Numbered from the stretch's first letter, positions 1-8,806 are shown. The stretch is 48,757 nucleotides of DNA from an uncultured Treponema sp. (GCA_937915735.1 CALGGS010000140.1:1-48757); one strand, 5' to 3'. Notes: generated from the sequence alone by a model not told the origin. Program-made: numbers and translations.

Positions 1-99
1 TGCCTCGTGCGAATATTTTTTTGGTCGAAAACATTCTACCACGGACAGTTTTTTTTGTGCGCGGGGTGTCCTATTTGTTTGTGAGTTTAGTCAGTTTTG

Positions 100-414
100 C
101 TATGATATTTTCTTTAATCGTCCAGAGCTACAATAAGATTTTATTTTAGCTTCAGTTACATCATATAGAGTAGCGACATAATATAAATTCTTAGAAGAAT
201 CAAGTTTTATACTCAAAAAGATATTATCTTTAAAACATTTTATCAGTTCTATTTGCCCTTCATTCACACCAGCATAATCAGGCGTTTCTATAACTTCAGG
301 GAGGAAATCAAGATATTTTGCTGCTTTAAAATGCTTTCTTTTAAGAAGATGTGCAAGAAGACCTTTTGAACGATAGACTTTTATCTCTTCGCCAGAAATT
401 CCAATTTTTGCCAA
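100..414 (-). CDS. Small PBECR-like (phage/RelE-type nuclease superfamily) protein
   Basis: A 104-residue protein read from a TTG start; an in-frame stop lies just upstream, there is no internal Met, and AAAGAG sits a few bases before the TTG. The order of features (basic N-terminus, an LLKRKHF segment, a PDYAGVN turn, an FKDNIFLSIKLDSS strand, a YYVATLYDV strand and a final SGRLKK) resembles the small polyvalent PBECR-type domains related to barnase/EndoU/colicin/RelE nucleases. I recognise this by pattern only. There is no partner antitoxin in view, although the gene lies near the window edge. It could instead be a phage remnant or an uncharacterised small protein. Confidence 0.55.
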   Translation of the reverse strand: MAKIGISGEEIKVYRSKGLLAHLLKRKHFKAAKYLDFLPEVIETPDYAGVNEGQIELIKCFKDNIFLSIKLDSSKNLYYVATLYDVTEAKIKSYCSSGRLKKIS

Positions 415-484
415 AAAGCTCTTTACTTATACTTGCGACAAATAACAATTTATCCATATAAGATTATTTTATCATACTGCAAGG

Positions 485-795
485 AATCTGTCATTGTCGA
501 CAGATTATAGGGTCTAAGCCCGATAATGGCAAAGGCATGCCATTCCGGGCGTGTCCCTCACTACGTTCGGGTCGGGCTTTTCGCGAGCACTTCTGTTGTC
601 GTGCTCGTTTCACTTCCGCGCTAAACGCGCTCCATTCTTCCGTTCCCTTCGGTCACTACAGAACGCCTGCGGCGGTGCTACAATCCCTCACGCGGGAATG
701 ACAGTGCGCTTTGCTTGGAATGACTGTGTGCCGTGCGAGGGGATGGCGCTTTTCAAACGCGGGGGTGACACGGCATACTGGGGTATGGCACTGCT
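485..795. repeat. GC-rich palindromic intergenic block
   Basis: This gene-free stretch is far richer in G and C than its surroundings and is packed with inverted repeats. Visible stems are CTGTC/GACAG (488-503), GCCCG+ATGGCA against TGCCAT+CGGGC (518-550), GAGCAC/GTGCTC around 575-595 and GCGC/GCGC around 623-636. Two copies of GGAATGAC occur near 697 and 717, the same core found in hairpins at 12054 and 18359. It lies just 3' of the giant DUF6273 gene and could help end its transcript. An apparent ORF through it (551-862, +) looks spurious. Best read as a mosaic of REP-like elements. Confidence 0.6.
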
Positions 796-3700
796 CTACT
801 CTAATGCCTCTGGGGCAACACAGAGGGCGGGAACTACACCGCAGTCCTCTTTGCTAACGTAGTCACCGTAATCGGCGTAGCCGTAGTAGTTGATGTAGCG
901 CGCGAGTCTACTATCGGCAAAGGAGGGCGAGCGGAGCCACCACCTGCGGTCTTTGCCAGCTGTACTAGACTGACTTGCATAGTTTGCCTTTGCATAGTCC
1001 GTAGTTTCTCTTATACGGCTGTTTCCTGCTCCGTATTGGTCGTATTCAGTAAATCCGTAATTACTTGTTGTCGCTTCCTTTTCGCTTAAAAGAAAAATCT
1101 TGTCGCTTGTGTTGCCGCAGGCGTAGTTGTTTGTTCCTCTGTTCCACAGGCTTGCTTTTGAGGCGGGGTTTGTGCTTGCCGCAGAGTTATCCACTATAGT
1201 TTCGGCAATAAGTCTCTGAGCCGAGCTTGTAAAGGCTGTCTGCAAGAAGCCTTTGCCTGTCCAGTCAACATCATATTTTGTTGCCGTTCCTCCGTCCGTT
1301 ACAAACTGATTTTCAGTTCCGTTTAAGTATGCACGGATGTTTGAATAATTGTAGTTGTTGGCATAGATAGATGTTCCGTTTAGCGTGCGACCAGAAGTTG
1401 AGCCGTAGTATGGAATATTTGCAGTTAAAATGCTTTCTGCTAAAAGAATCTTGTTTCCACTTGCACTTGGGTTCAACACGCGCCACTTTATTGGCTCAAC
1501 CTTAAAGTATTTTTCGCTGTTTTCGCTTGAGTAAGCGACTATAGTGCCGTCTGAGTATTTGTAACCGCTCTCGTAAGCGTTTTCCGTGCATTTTGCGTAG
1601 AAGTAGCCGTCGCTTCCCAAATACCAGCCGTTATAAACTGTACTTGTACTATAAGACGAAATGGAGGATATTGTCTGCGGGAAGTCTCCAAAGGCGTAGT
1701 AAGTGCCGCCTGCAAGGGTTCCTGTGTACTCTGTAAGTTTTACAGGGCTGTCAGTAGGCTTTGCTCCGCTTGCGGCTACATAAAATGTTCCTAGAGAGAC
1801 TTTCTTTGTTATTTCACCAGAAGTAAAGGTCGCTTCAACTTCCGAGGCTATGTTTGTTACAGGAGAAGTAATTATTGCACTTGAGCTTATATCGTCTGTA
1901 GTTCCATCGCTAAAATACGCTGTTGCCGTAACCCCATTATCAGAAAGAGGTATTCCGCTAAAAAGAACTTTTTCTGTTGATTCGGTTACGGTAAAGCCAG
2001 TCATAAAACTTGGAATTTCATAAGGCTCACTTATGTTTCCCGCAAAATCTTTGTAGACAATGCTTACCTTATATTTATCAGACATTGAATCAAGCGTTAA
2101 AGCCTGACTGTTGGAATTCTCACCCTTTTTAACAGCGTAGCTTGCCGTTTGAGTACCGTTCGTTTTATAAGAAACTATCGCCTCTGAAAAATCTTTACTC
2201 ACAGGAGCCCATGAAATTTTAAAGTAAGAGGAAGCATCGCCTGCACTTGCAGAGATTTTTTCATCCTTGCCATTGGGAGCGGTATTATCCACTGTAAAAT
2301 AGTAAGACTCGTTTTCCGGATAAGTAACTGTCTTTCCGCTGCGGTCAGAAAATTCAAAGTTCAGCTTGTAAACGCCATCACATAGTCCGTCATCAAATAA
2401 AGAATCAAGAGCTATTTCGCCATTATAAACTCCTTTCTGACTAGTTACACTATTGTACTTTACGGATTTATTCTGCGCGGAGCTTGAGACTCCTTCATAA
2501 TTTTCATTCTGAACCTTTGTTAAGAAAAGGTAAAAGTTTGAGGCAGGTCCGCTTCCTGTGTCCGTTACCTTTATGTTCAGGGTGATTTTTCCGTCCCGGT
2601 TAAAGACCATGCTTTCAGAAGGGACAGGCTCAGTGCCGGAGGATGTAATCTCCGTCTGCTCCGTAAGGTTTTCTCCTGACTTTATGAAGACCTTCACATC
2701 CTCAGGATCTGCAATGCGCGGTGCGTCCGTGTCCTCCATGTCGTTCACCTGATAGACCCATTTTTTTCCATACCACATGCTTATGTTTTTGTACTGGCTG
2801 TTTGCTCCCTCTGCCTTGTAGAAAAAATCCTTTTCAATTGTTACGAGAACCTGAGTAAAATCCGGGAGCTTGTTTTCCTTGCTGGTGTTTATATTGAGCA
2901 ATCTCGGAGTGGCAAAAAAAGGCTCGTCAAAACATTCCGTGATGTTTTCATAAGAATCGTTATCTTCAAAAGAAATGTTCTTAAAGAAAGTCTTGCCGTC
3001 TTTTTTGTAGCCGTAATACTTTCCCTCGCTCATGGCAGAAGAGAGAAGATTTTCTTCCCCCACATCCGCAATAAGACTTTTAAGTTCATCATCGCTATAG
3101 TAAATGGAACCCTCGTCCATATCGTGGTCAAAAAGCACCTGAATGGAAGAATCCTTAAGCTCGTCCAAAGTCATTGGGGAGTAGGAAATAATTTGAGGGC
3201 GCTCGGCAACAACCGGGCGAAGGGCAAGTTCAATTCCGTTATCCGGGACCTGAGTTACGCTGTAATTTGTTGAAGGCTGGGCCGGGTCTTCCAGTTTGAC
3301 ATAGGTGCCGTTTGTAATTGAGCTGTCTGTTTTTATATCATAAAGTTCCCAGCGGATAAACTCGTAATCGTCATCAGGGGAAAAGCTGACTGAATAACTG
3401 CGGTTTATAAAACTCTGGACCTTTGTTCCGTCGGCCGGGTTTATGTTTTCTGTTCCCTTTTCGCTTTTAGTAATTGTAACTTCAGCATTTTCAATGAGAG
3501 TGCACTTAGGGCGGATAAGGATGTCATTTATTTCTTTTAGTACCCGGACATTGACTTTGTAAATTCCAGCCTCGTCGTCAGATTCAAGAATTGTGAAAAG
3601 AACATCTTCTTCGCTCAGAACAGTGCCGCTGCCTGTTGAGACAGCCTCAAGACCTTTGAAAATGTAGCTTTCTTTGTTGAGGGTGAACTGAAGGTCAATC

Positions 3701-4597
3701 GTGTAGCCTACGGTACATTCTTTTTCTCCCGCTGAAAGAAAGGTTCCGTATTCAGATTCGGATGAGACGGTGAGAGTGACTTTTTTCTGGTCAAGGAAAG
3801 TTTTGTTGATTCTGTAGGAATGGCTTCCGCTTAAATCAAGGGGAAGTCCGTCAATGTCGCTAGCCTTTGAAAAATCGTAGGTCACTTTTAGTTCAAGGAG
3901 GTTCTGGCTTCCGTCAGGAGAGAGAATGAGTTTTTCAGGATTTGGGGGAATTACAAGTTTTGTTTCTGAAGAAGAAAAATAGGGAGTGTTAAAAAATTCC
4001 CAAAGATCCCTCGTTTCGTTTTCGATTAATATTATAGAAGAAAAATCTGTGAAAGTGGCGGAGTCAAGGGATTTGTTGAAGGTGATTTCAATGGGAGTGT
4101 TCTGCTCGATTCCGTTGTTTGAGAAGACGGGTGTGATTTCAGTGATTTTTGGAAGCAATGTGCACACCGGGCGAATGAGAATGTCATCCGCCGCCTTTAT
4201 CAGCTTTACATTAAATTTATAGACACCCTTTTTGTCGTCTGACTCAAGGGCTGTAAACTGAACACATTCTGAGCGGCTCTGGGAAGTGTCAGTACTGCTT
4301 ACCGCTTCCAAGTATTTAAAAGCATAGCTTTCTGTTTTTACTGTAAACTGAACGGGAGAGTCGTAGCCCAGCTTAAATGTTTTTTCTCCGTCTGAAAGAA
4401 AAGAGCCGTAGGCCGCATCGGATTTTATGATTACCCTACATTCTTTTGCCTCTGCGTAGGCGATGTCCTTTTCAAGCTGCTCTTTCAGGGTAGCTCCTTC
4501 AAGAAAATTCTCGCATGAAAGAAGGATTATGCAAATACCCCCCCCCTAGTATAATAAACAGTTTTTTAAAAGTTACGAAAATCGACTTTTTGTTCAT
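796..4597 (-). CDS. Giant lipoprotein with C-terminal DUF6273-like domain, phase-OFF by a G9 tract
   Basis: The start is ATG at 4597 with AGAAGGAG upstream. As written, translation reaches a G9 run after codon 17 and stops 15 codons later. With G8 the frame joins the long ORF and gives a 1266-residue lipoprotein: MNKKSIFVTFKKLF, a hydrophobic core, then ILLSC with Cys28 as lipidation site. Restoring the frame also completes the first of two tandem ~100-residue repeats (YGSFLSDGEK...ESYAFKYLEAVS against YGTFLSAGEK...ESYIFKGLEAVS, each ending DILIRP.CTL), which supports the upstream frame. A large Ig-like middle follows. The last ~300 residues are DUF6273-like: IKWRVL, KIFLLSEKE, WWLRSP, GVVPAL. 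Probably a phase-variable surface adhesin or binding protein. The function is inferred; the frameshift and architecture are seen. Confidence 0.85.
817..945 (-). other. Candidate diversifiable 3' segment (variable-region-like) of the DUF6273 gene
   Basis: The stretch between WWLRSP and GVVPALC encodes SFADSRLARYINYYGYADYGDY and nearby residues. It is rich in Tyr, Asp, Gly, Asn and Ser, and most of these codons end in C (tac repeatedly, atc, aac, ggc, gcc). That is the NNC look of variable regions in diversity-generating retroelements (DGRs), whose template codons are AAC. The segment is also GC-richer than the rest of the gene and lies at its extreme 3' end, where such regions sit. No reverse transcriptase, Avd or template repeat is in the window, so this is suggestive only. 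Confidence 0.35.
4538..4546 (-). repeat. G9 homopolymer in signal-peptide codons (phase-OFF length)
   Basis: Nine C on the plus strand, so nine G in the coding strand, directly after the codons for KLFIIL. Nine G puts translation into a short dead-end frame; eight, five or eleven would open the full lipoprotein frame. Homopolymeric G tracts are classic sites of slipped-strand mispairing and underlie phase variation in treponemes and other host-associated bacteria. Confidence 0.9.
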
Positions 4598-4652
4598 GGT
4601 AAACTCCTTCTGATTTTGGAAATACGCTTCTAGGCCTTCCGGCACGCAAGTC

Positions 4653-4681
4653 ATTATAACGCAAAAATATGGATTTGTCAG
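4653..4681 (-). promoter_or_regulatory. Sigma70-type promoter for the giant DUF6273 lipoprotein
   Basis: On the minus strand CTGACA (4676-4681) and TATAAT (4653-4658) are separated by exactly 17 bases. The -10 box is perfect. It leaves a leader of about 50 bases with a strong AGAAGGAG ribosome site. It diverges from the promoter of the RsbU-like gene. The strong promoter suggests expression is controlled mainly at the G9 tract. Confidence 0.7.
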
Positions 4682-4722
4682 AGGGGTATCCGGCATTGTA
4701 TTTTCAAAGTTACTTCGAAAAA

Positions 4723-4751
4723 TTGCAATTTTCCCGGCTTTCCTTTATACT
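4723..4751 (+). promoter_or_regulatory. Sigma70-type promoter for the RsbU-like gene
   Basis: TTGCAA (4723-4728), a 17-base spacer and TATACT (4746-4751) precede the ATG at 4767. An AAGG ribosome site lies five bases before the start, so the leader is very short. Confidence 0.7.
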
Positions 4752-4766
4752 CACTTTAAGGTTTTT

Positions 4767-6785
4767 ATGAAAAAGAAGATTCATTTTTCTCCGCTTACAT
4801 TAAAATTACTTGCCAGTGCGATTTTTTTTGGTGTCGCTATGGGCGTCATCAACAGCTTGCTTAGTTATCGCGAATTCAAAAAACAAGTCGAAAACCTTTA
4901 CTCAACTGTGACACGGCAGTTTGCCAAGACAGCCACATCTTACATTGATTCAGATAGAATTTTTCTATGGCTTACGGAAGGCTCCGATAAATTTTGGGAT
5001 TCGACGAACGCGCGTTTAAATGAGCTTACCGAAACAGCAGAGCTTGCTTTTATTTATCTTACGGTACAAAGTCACGATTACAAAAGCAGAACCTATGTCT
5101 TTGATACTGTGAACAGTCTGGTTTTGAAAGAGCCGTATGAGCTTGGACATGTCGAGTCTCTCGAAAAAAAAACACCTGAATACATCGAAAATCTAAAAAA
5201 AATTATTGAGAATGGCGAAAGCAGGAGCGTTTTTTCTTACAAAAAGGACGGCGGTCATGTTACGACGACGATTCCGGTCCGTGATTTTACGGGACAGGTT
5301 GTTGCAAGCCTGAGCGTAGTCAAGCCAATGAACGAAATTTCTTCCTACAAGCAGAATTATATCCGTTCTCTCTTGATTTTCGGCCTTTCCTTCACCCTTT
5401 TCTTCATTGCAATTTATATTTTTTCCCTCGTAAAAGGTCTCGTGATTCCGCTTTTGCTCATAATCGACGAAACCCAGCATTTTGCAGAGCATCACGGTTT
5501 CCTGTCTGAAAATATCAAAAAAATCAAAAATCGGGATGAGCTAGGTCTTCTCGCAAAATCCGTCGAAAAAATGAGCGTTGACATGAAAGGCTACATTTCA
5601 GATTTGACTCATGCCACCGCCGAAAAAGAGCGGATTGGGGCAGAGCTGAATGTAGCGACTAAAATTCAGGCAGAAATGCTTCCAAGAATTTTTCCTCCCT
5701 TTGATAATCACTGCGAAATTGAGCTTTATGCGACTATGAATCCAGCGAAGGAGGTGGGCGGCGATTTCTATGATTTCTTTATGGTAGATGATGACCGTTT
5801 TGCCGTCGTTGTTGCTGATGTCTCTGGAAAAGGAGTGGGGGCGGCACTTTTTATGGTTGTTGCAAAAACCCTGTTAAAGGACGCTTCCTACAGATTCAAA
5901 ACTCCTGCCGAAATTTTCTGGCATGTGAACAATATTCTCTGCGAAAACAATGAGTCCGGTCTTTTTGTGACTGCATGGATGGGAATTCTTGAGCTCAGCA
6001 CCGGACGGCTGCAGTTTGCAAATGCGGGACACACAATGCCACTCCTTAAATCCGAAAATGAGGTGAAATTCCTAAAGTCAAAGCCGAATTTAATGCTTGC
6101 CGCAATGGAGTTGACGCCATATCAGAACCACGAGATTAAGATGAATGTCGGTGACAGGCTTTTCGTTTACACTGACGGAGTTACGGAAGCAACTAATGAT
6201 AAAAACGAGCTTTATGGCGAGAATCGCCTTTTGGAAACAATGAAAATGGCAAAGGGCAAAAGCCCGAAGGAAGTCCTTGACTTTGTTCGCAAAGATATTG
6301 ATAAATTTGTGGATAATGCTCCTCAGTTTGATGACATAACGATGCTGGAGATGATTTTCAGCTCTAAATCAGGAGATAAAAAATTGCACGAAATGAAAAT
6401 CACTGCCGAGGACAAAAATATGGAGGCCGTGAACGCTTTCGTTCATTCTTGCCTGCCTTCTGACTGCACCTCTCAAATTGTGAATAAAATCGATCTTGCC
6501 GTCGAAGAAATTTTCGTGAATATTGCCCACTATGCTTACAATCCCAGCGTTGGTGAAGCATGGATTTCCGCTTCTTTCATAAACAATGTGCTGACGGTGA
6601 TTTTTAAGGACAACGGAACGCCCTTTAATCCGATTGCAAAAGAAGACCCCGATATCACTTTGAGCGCGGAGGAACGGGATATCGGGGGGCTTGGAATCTT
6701 CTTGACCAAGCAATTTATGGATAGCGTAGATTATGAGTATAAGGACGGTTTAAATGTCCTTACGATAAAAAAGCTTATTCAATAG
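4767..6785 (+). CDS. Membrane RsbU-like PP2C phosphatase fused to an RsbW-like ATPase domain
   Basis: A 672-residue sensor and partner-switch regulator. Transmembrane segments near residues 12-30 and 200-222 flank an extracytoplasmic sensor region, followed by a HAMP-like linker. A SpoIIE-type phosphatase domain (about 290-530) has EVGGDFYDFF, VADVSGKGVG, NAGH, VYTDGVTEA and FDDITML, including the metal-binding acidic residues. The last ~140 residues are a GHKL ATPase of the RsbW/SpoIIAB kind (VEEIFVNIAHYAYNP N-box, DNGTPFNP, GGLGIFL). Phosphatase and kinase activities acting on STAS proteins would thus sit in one polypeptide. The convergent neighbour, sharing its last 11 bases, encodes just such a STAS protein. 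Families are clear; the signal sensed is unknown. Confidence 0.9.
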   Translation: MKKKIHFSPLTLKLLASAIFFGVAMGVINSLLSYREFKKQVENLYSTVTRQFAKTATSYIDSDRIFLWLTEGSDKFWDSTNARLNELTETAELAFIYLTVQSHDYKSRTYVFDTVNSLVLKEPYELGHVESLEKKTPEYIENLKKIIENGESRSVFSYKKDGGHVTTTIPVRDFTGQVVASLSVVKPMNEISSYKQNYIRSLLIFGLSFTLFFIAIYIFSLVKGLVIPLLLIIDETQHFAEHHGFLSENIKKIKNRDELGLLAKSVEKMSVDMKGYISDLTHATAEKERIGAELNVATKIQAEMLPRIFPPFDNHCEIELYATMNPAKEVGGDFYDFFMVDDDRFAVVVADVSGKGVGAALFMVVAKTLLKDASYRFKTPAEIFWHVNNILCENNESGLFVTAWMGILELSTGRLQFANAGHTMPLLKSENEVKFLKSKPNLMLAAMELTPYQNHEIKMNVGDRLFVYTDGVTEATNDKNELYGENRLLETMKMAKGKSPKEVLDFVRKDIDKFVDNAPQFDDITMLEMIFSSKSGDKKLHEMKITAEDKNMEAVNAFVHSCLPSDCTSQIVNKIDLAVEEIFVNIAHYAYNPSVGEAWISASFINNVLTVIFKDNGTPFNPIAKEDPDITLSAEERDIGGLGIFLTKQFMDSVDYEYKDGLNVLTIKKLIQ

Positions 6786-7074
6786 TGAGGATTGAATCCA
6801 TTCCTGTGGCTTCGAGAACCTGACGGCAGAATTCTGACGGTTGCTTTAAAATCATTCTGCCACCAGAAGGAAGCATAATTTTGTGGGCGAGAAGAATTAC
6901 TCTTAGTCCCGCGCTTGAAACATATTCCACATCCTTAAGATTTAAGTGAAGAATTTGCTTTGCCGGCGGAATTTGCTTGAGAGCCATTTCCAGCTCAGGG
7001 GAAGTTGTTGTGTCAAGACGGCCGGAAACTACCAGCTCGAGTCCGTCTTGTACTTTGTTTTGTGTTATAGTCAT
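6775..7074 (-). CDS. STAS-domain anti-anti-sigma factor (RsbV/SpoIIAA type)
   Basis: A 99-residue single-domain STAS protein. The GRLDTTTSPELEMAL strand-helix and the KDVEYVSSAGLRVILLAHK segment match anti-sigma antagonists; Ser53/Ser54 is at the phosphoacceptor position. It would be phosphorylated by an RsbW-type kinase and dephosphorylated by the RsbU-type phosphatase encoded tail-to-tail next door (11-base overlap). It starts 12 bases after the stop of the upstream FGE-like gene, so the two are probably cotranscribed. No sigma factor or separate anti-sigma gene is in view, so the output is unknown. Confidence 0.88.
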   Translation of the reverse strand: MTITQNKVQDGLELVVSGRLDTTTSPELEMALKQIPPAKQILHLNLKDVEYVSSAGLRVILLAHKIMLPSGGRMILKQPSEFCRQVLEATGMDSILTIE

Positions 7075-7086
7075 ATTTTTTTCCTT

Positions 7087-8067
7087 TTATATTTGTGCTG
7101 TGAATTCCGTTTTGCAGACACGGAAACCAAGGCTGCTGCTTTTTCCTGCGGGGGAGCTTCCGCTTCTGAAAAAAATCGTGCATTGCATGCTGTCGTCAAG
7201 CCAGCTTCCTCCTCGTTTTGCGTGAAGGTTTCCGATTTGCGGGCCATGGGGGTTTAGCTGAGAGCCTTGCGGAAGCTCGTTTTCAAAGTAGTCCCAGCAC
7301 CATTCCATTACATTTCCGCACATATCATATAGGCCAAGGGAGTTCGGTGCTTTTGTACCGACAATATGCGTTGTGATGTCGCTGTTTTCGCCGTACCAGG
7401 CGACTTTGTTTATGTCAGAGCTTCCGGAATATTTGTATGGGTCGCAGTTTTTGCCACCGCGAGCGGCATACTCCCATTCAGCTTCGGTTGGAAGACGGTA
7501 GCCATTAGCATTGAAATTGCAGGAAATCCGTTTCCAAACAGGACTGGAGTAGTCGCAGGTTCTTAAATCCGTAATTGAGCCGATATTGTAGCATGGTGTC
7601 AGACCCTGCATCGTGCTTAAGGTGTTGCAGTAGATGATTGCCTCGCACCAGTTTACCATTTCGACAGGCTTGTCTTCTCCTTGTAATTTTGAAGGATTTT
7701 GATTCATAACATACAGATACTGCTTTTGTGTGACAGGAGTTTCTGAAATTGAGAAGCCGTACAGCTGAACATTGCAGTTTGCGCTTGCTCCTCCGTACAA
7801 AAATTCACCGCCTTCGACAGAAATCATTTTTGGAAGAGCCGAGCTTGTAACGGCAGATTTTGTATTGATGAAGGGATTCGTGTTCGCAGATTTTACGACC
7901 ATTACGGCTTTTCCGCACTGAGAGCAGAATTTATCGATTGCGCTTAGAGAGGCCCCGCATTCAGGACATGAGCGGCAAACTTTTAAAGAACCGACAGGAA
8001 AACCACAGTTGCTGCAAAAATTTGCGTTTTCTGGTAGCTCAGTCGCACACTTTATACAATTTATCAT
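7087..8067 (-). CDS. Double zinc-ribbon protein with FGE-sulfatase (SUMF1-like) domain
   Basis: A 326-residue protein. I start it at the Met of MINCIKC (8067), with GGAG six bases upstream; a longer ORF overlaps the promoter. Residues 1-55 hold two zinc ribbons (CIKC/CSNC and CPEC/CSQC). From about residue 82 comes a formylglycine-generating-enzyme fold: EGGEFLYGG, ISETPVTQKQYLYVM, GYRLPTEAEWEYAARGG, GLYDMCGNVMEWCWDY, KRGGSW, LGFRVC. In bacteria most such proteins are not true sulfatase activators but C-type-lectin-like binding or signalling modules. There is no signal peptide, so it is cytoplasmic. Likely cotranscribed with the STAS gene. Confidence 0.85.
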   Translation of the reverse strand: MINCIKCATELPENANFCSNCGFPVGSLKVCRSCPECGASLSAIDKFCSQCGKAVMVVKSANTNPFINTKSAVTSSALPKMISVEGGEFLYGGASANCNVQLYGFSISETPVTQKQYLYVMNQNPSKLQGEDKPVEMVNWCEAIIYCNTLSTMQGLTPCYNIGSITDLRTCDYSSPVWKRISCNFNANGYRLPTEAEWEYAARGGKNCDPYKYSGSSDINKVAWYGENSDITTHIVGTKAPNSLGLYDMCGNVMEWCWDYFENELPQGSQLNPHGPQIGNLHAKRGGSWLDDSMQCTIFFRSGSSPAGKSSSLGFRVCKTEFTAQI

Positions 8068-8092
8068 TTTTTCTCCAAAATTACTTCTTAAA

Positions 8093-8125
8093 ATTATATC
8101 ACTGAATAAAAAAAAAGTATACAAT
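8093..8125. promoter_or_regulatory. Divergent promoter region between the FGE-like gene and rex
   Basis: On the minus strand a perfect TATAAT (complement of 8093-8098) serves the FGE-like gene. On the plus strand TACAAT (8120-8125) lies 12 bases before the rex ATG. I see no convincing -35 for either and no clean Rex operator palindrome. Confidence 0.4.
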
Positions 8126-8137
8126 CGTTTTGAGTTT

Positions 8138-8806
8138 ATGAAAAATATTCCGCTCCCCTCCAAAAAAAGACTTATTTCTCTCTCCAAGCTTTTATCTCAA
8201 ATCGAAAAGAAAAAAATCACTTCAAGTGAGCTTAGTTCCCTTACGGCCTGGAGTCAAGATACGATTCGCCGGGATATTTCTCTTCTGTCGCTTCATAACG
8301 GAGTCTCTAACGGCTACGATGTTAAGCTTTTATGCGATGAAATTCAAAAAAAACTCGGAATAAATCTTGAAAAAACTAAAAAACATCGCTGCTGCATAGT
8401 CGGGCTGGGCGGTCTCGGTGAAGCGCTTTTAAAATCTTCGATGTTTGATGACAGCAATTTTGAGCTGATTGCAGGCTTTGACACGAATATGAACAAAATC
8501 GAAATTATGAAGTCATCGATTCCCCTTTATCCGACGATTGATTTGGAGATAAAAATTCCGGCCTTTAAAATTGAGTACGCGCTTCTTGCCGTTGCGGACG
8601 AAAAAGCTCAGAATATGGCAAGTCGTCTCGCTTCTTATGGAATTAAGGGAATCATAAATTACACGAACACGATTCTTTCTCTTCCAAAAGAAATCAAAGT
8701 CGAGAATTTTAATGCATTGCTCGCCCTGAACCAAATGCTTGCACAGTCCTCAGCGATAAATGCCTGTTTTTCGCCTACAGAATCGGAAAATCTAGGGCAA
8801 ATTTAA
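8138..8806 (+). CDS. rex: Rex-family redox-sensing transcriptional regulator
   Basis: A 222-residue protein started at the ATG at 8138; the longer reading begins inside the opposite gene. The N-terminal ~75 residues form a winged helix (SKLLSQIEKKKITSSELSSL, then SQDTIRRDISLL). A Rossmann fold follows with GLGGLGEALL at 89-98 for NAD(H). Rex proteins repress respiratory and fermentative genes when NADH/NAD+ is low. The N-terminal half fits well; the C-terminal half is more divergent. The 3' end overlaps the convergent gene by 32 bases. Confidence 0.82.
   Translation: MKNIPLPSKKRLISLSKLLSQIEKKKITSSELSSLTAWSQDTIRRDISLLSLHNGVSNGYDVKLLCDEIQKKLGINLEKTKKHRCCIVGLGGLGEALLKSSMFDDSNFELIAGFDTNMNKIEIMKSSIPLYPTIDLEIKIPAFKIEYALLAVADEKAQNMASRLASYGIKGIINYTNTILSLPKEIKVENFNALLALNQMLAQSSAINACFSPTESENLGQI

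Noticed and set aside
551..862. Plus-strand 103-residue ORF across the palindromic block
   Set aside because: Arg/Ser-rich reading through hairpins, no ribosome site, overlaps the 3' end of the DUF6273 gene; no protein-like pattern.
4499..4696. Separate 65-residue minus-strand gene
   Set aside because: It is the G9 reading of the lipoprotein signal peptide plus its leader, not an independent gene.
6683..6690. G6 run in the RsbU-like gene as another phase switch
   Set aside because: Six G are too short for frequent slippage, and the run lies deep in a conserved domain.
7087..7300. FGE-like gene 3' end as a DGR variable region
   Set aside because: FGE-fold proteins are DGR targets in treponemes, but here the final segment keeps normal conserved FGE residues and shows no NNC codon bias.
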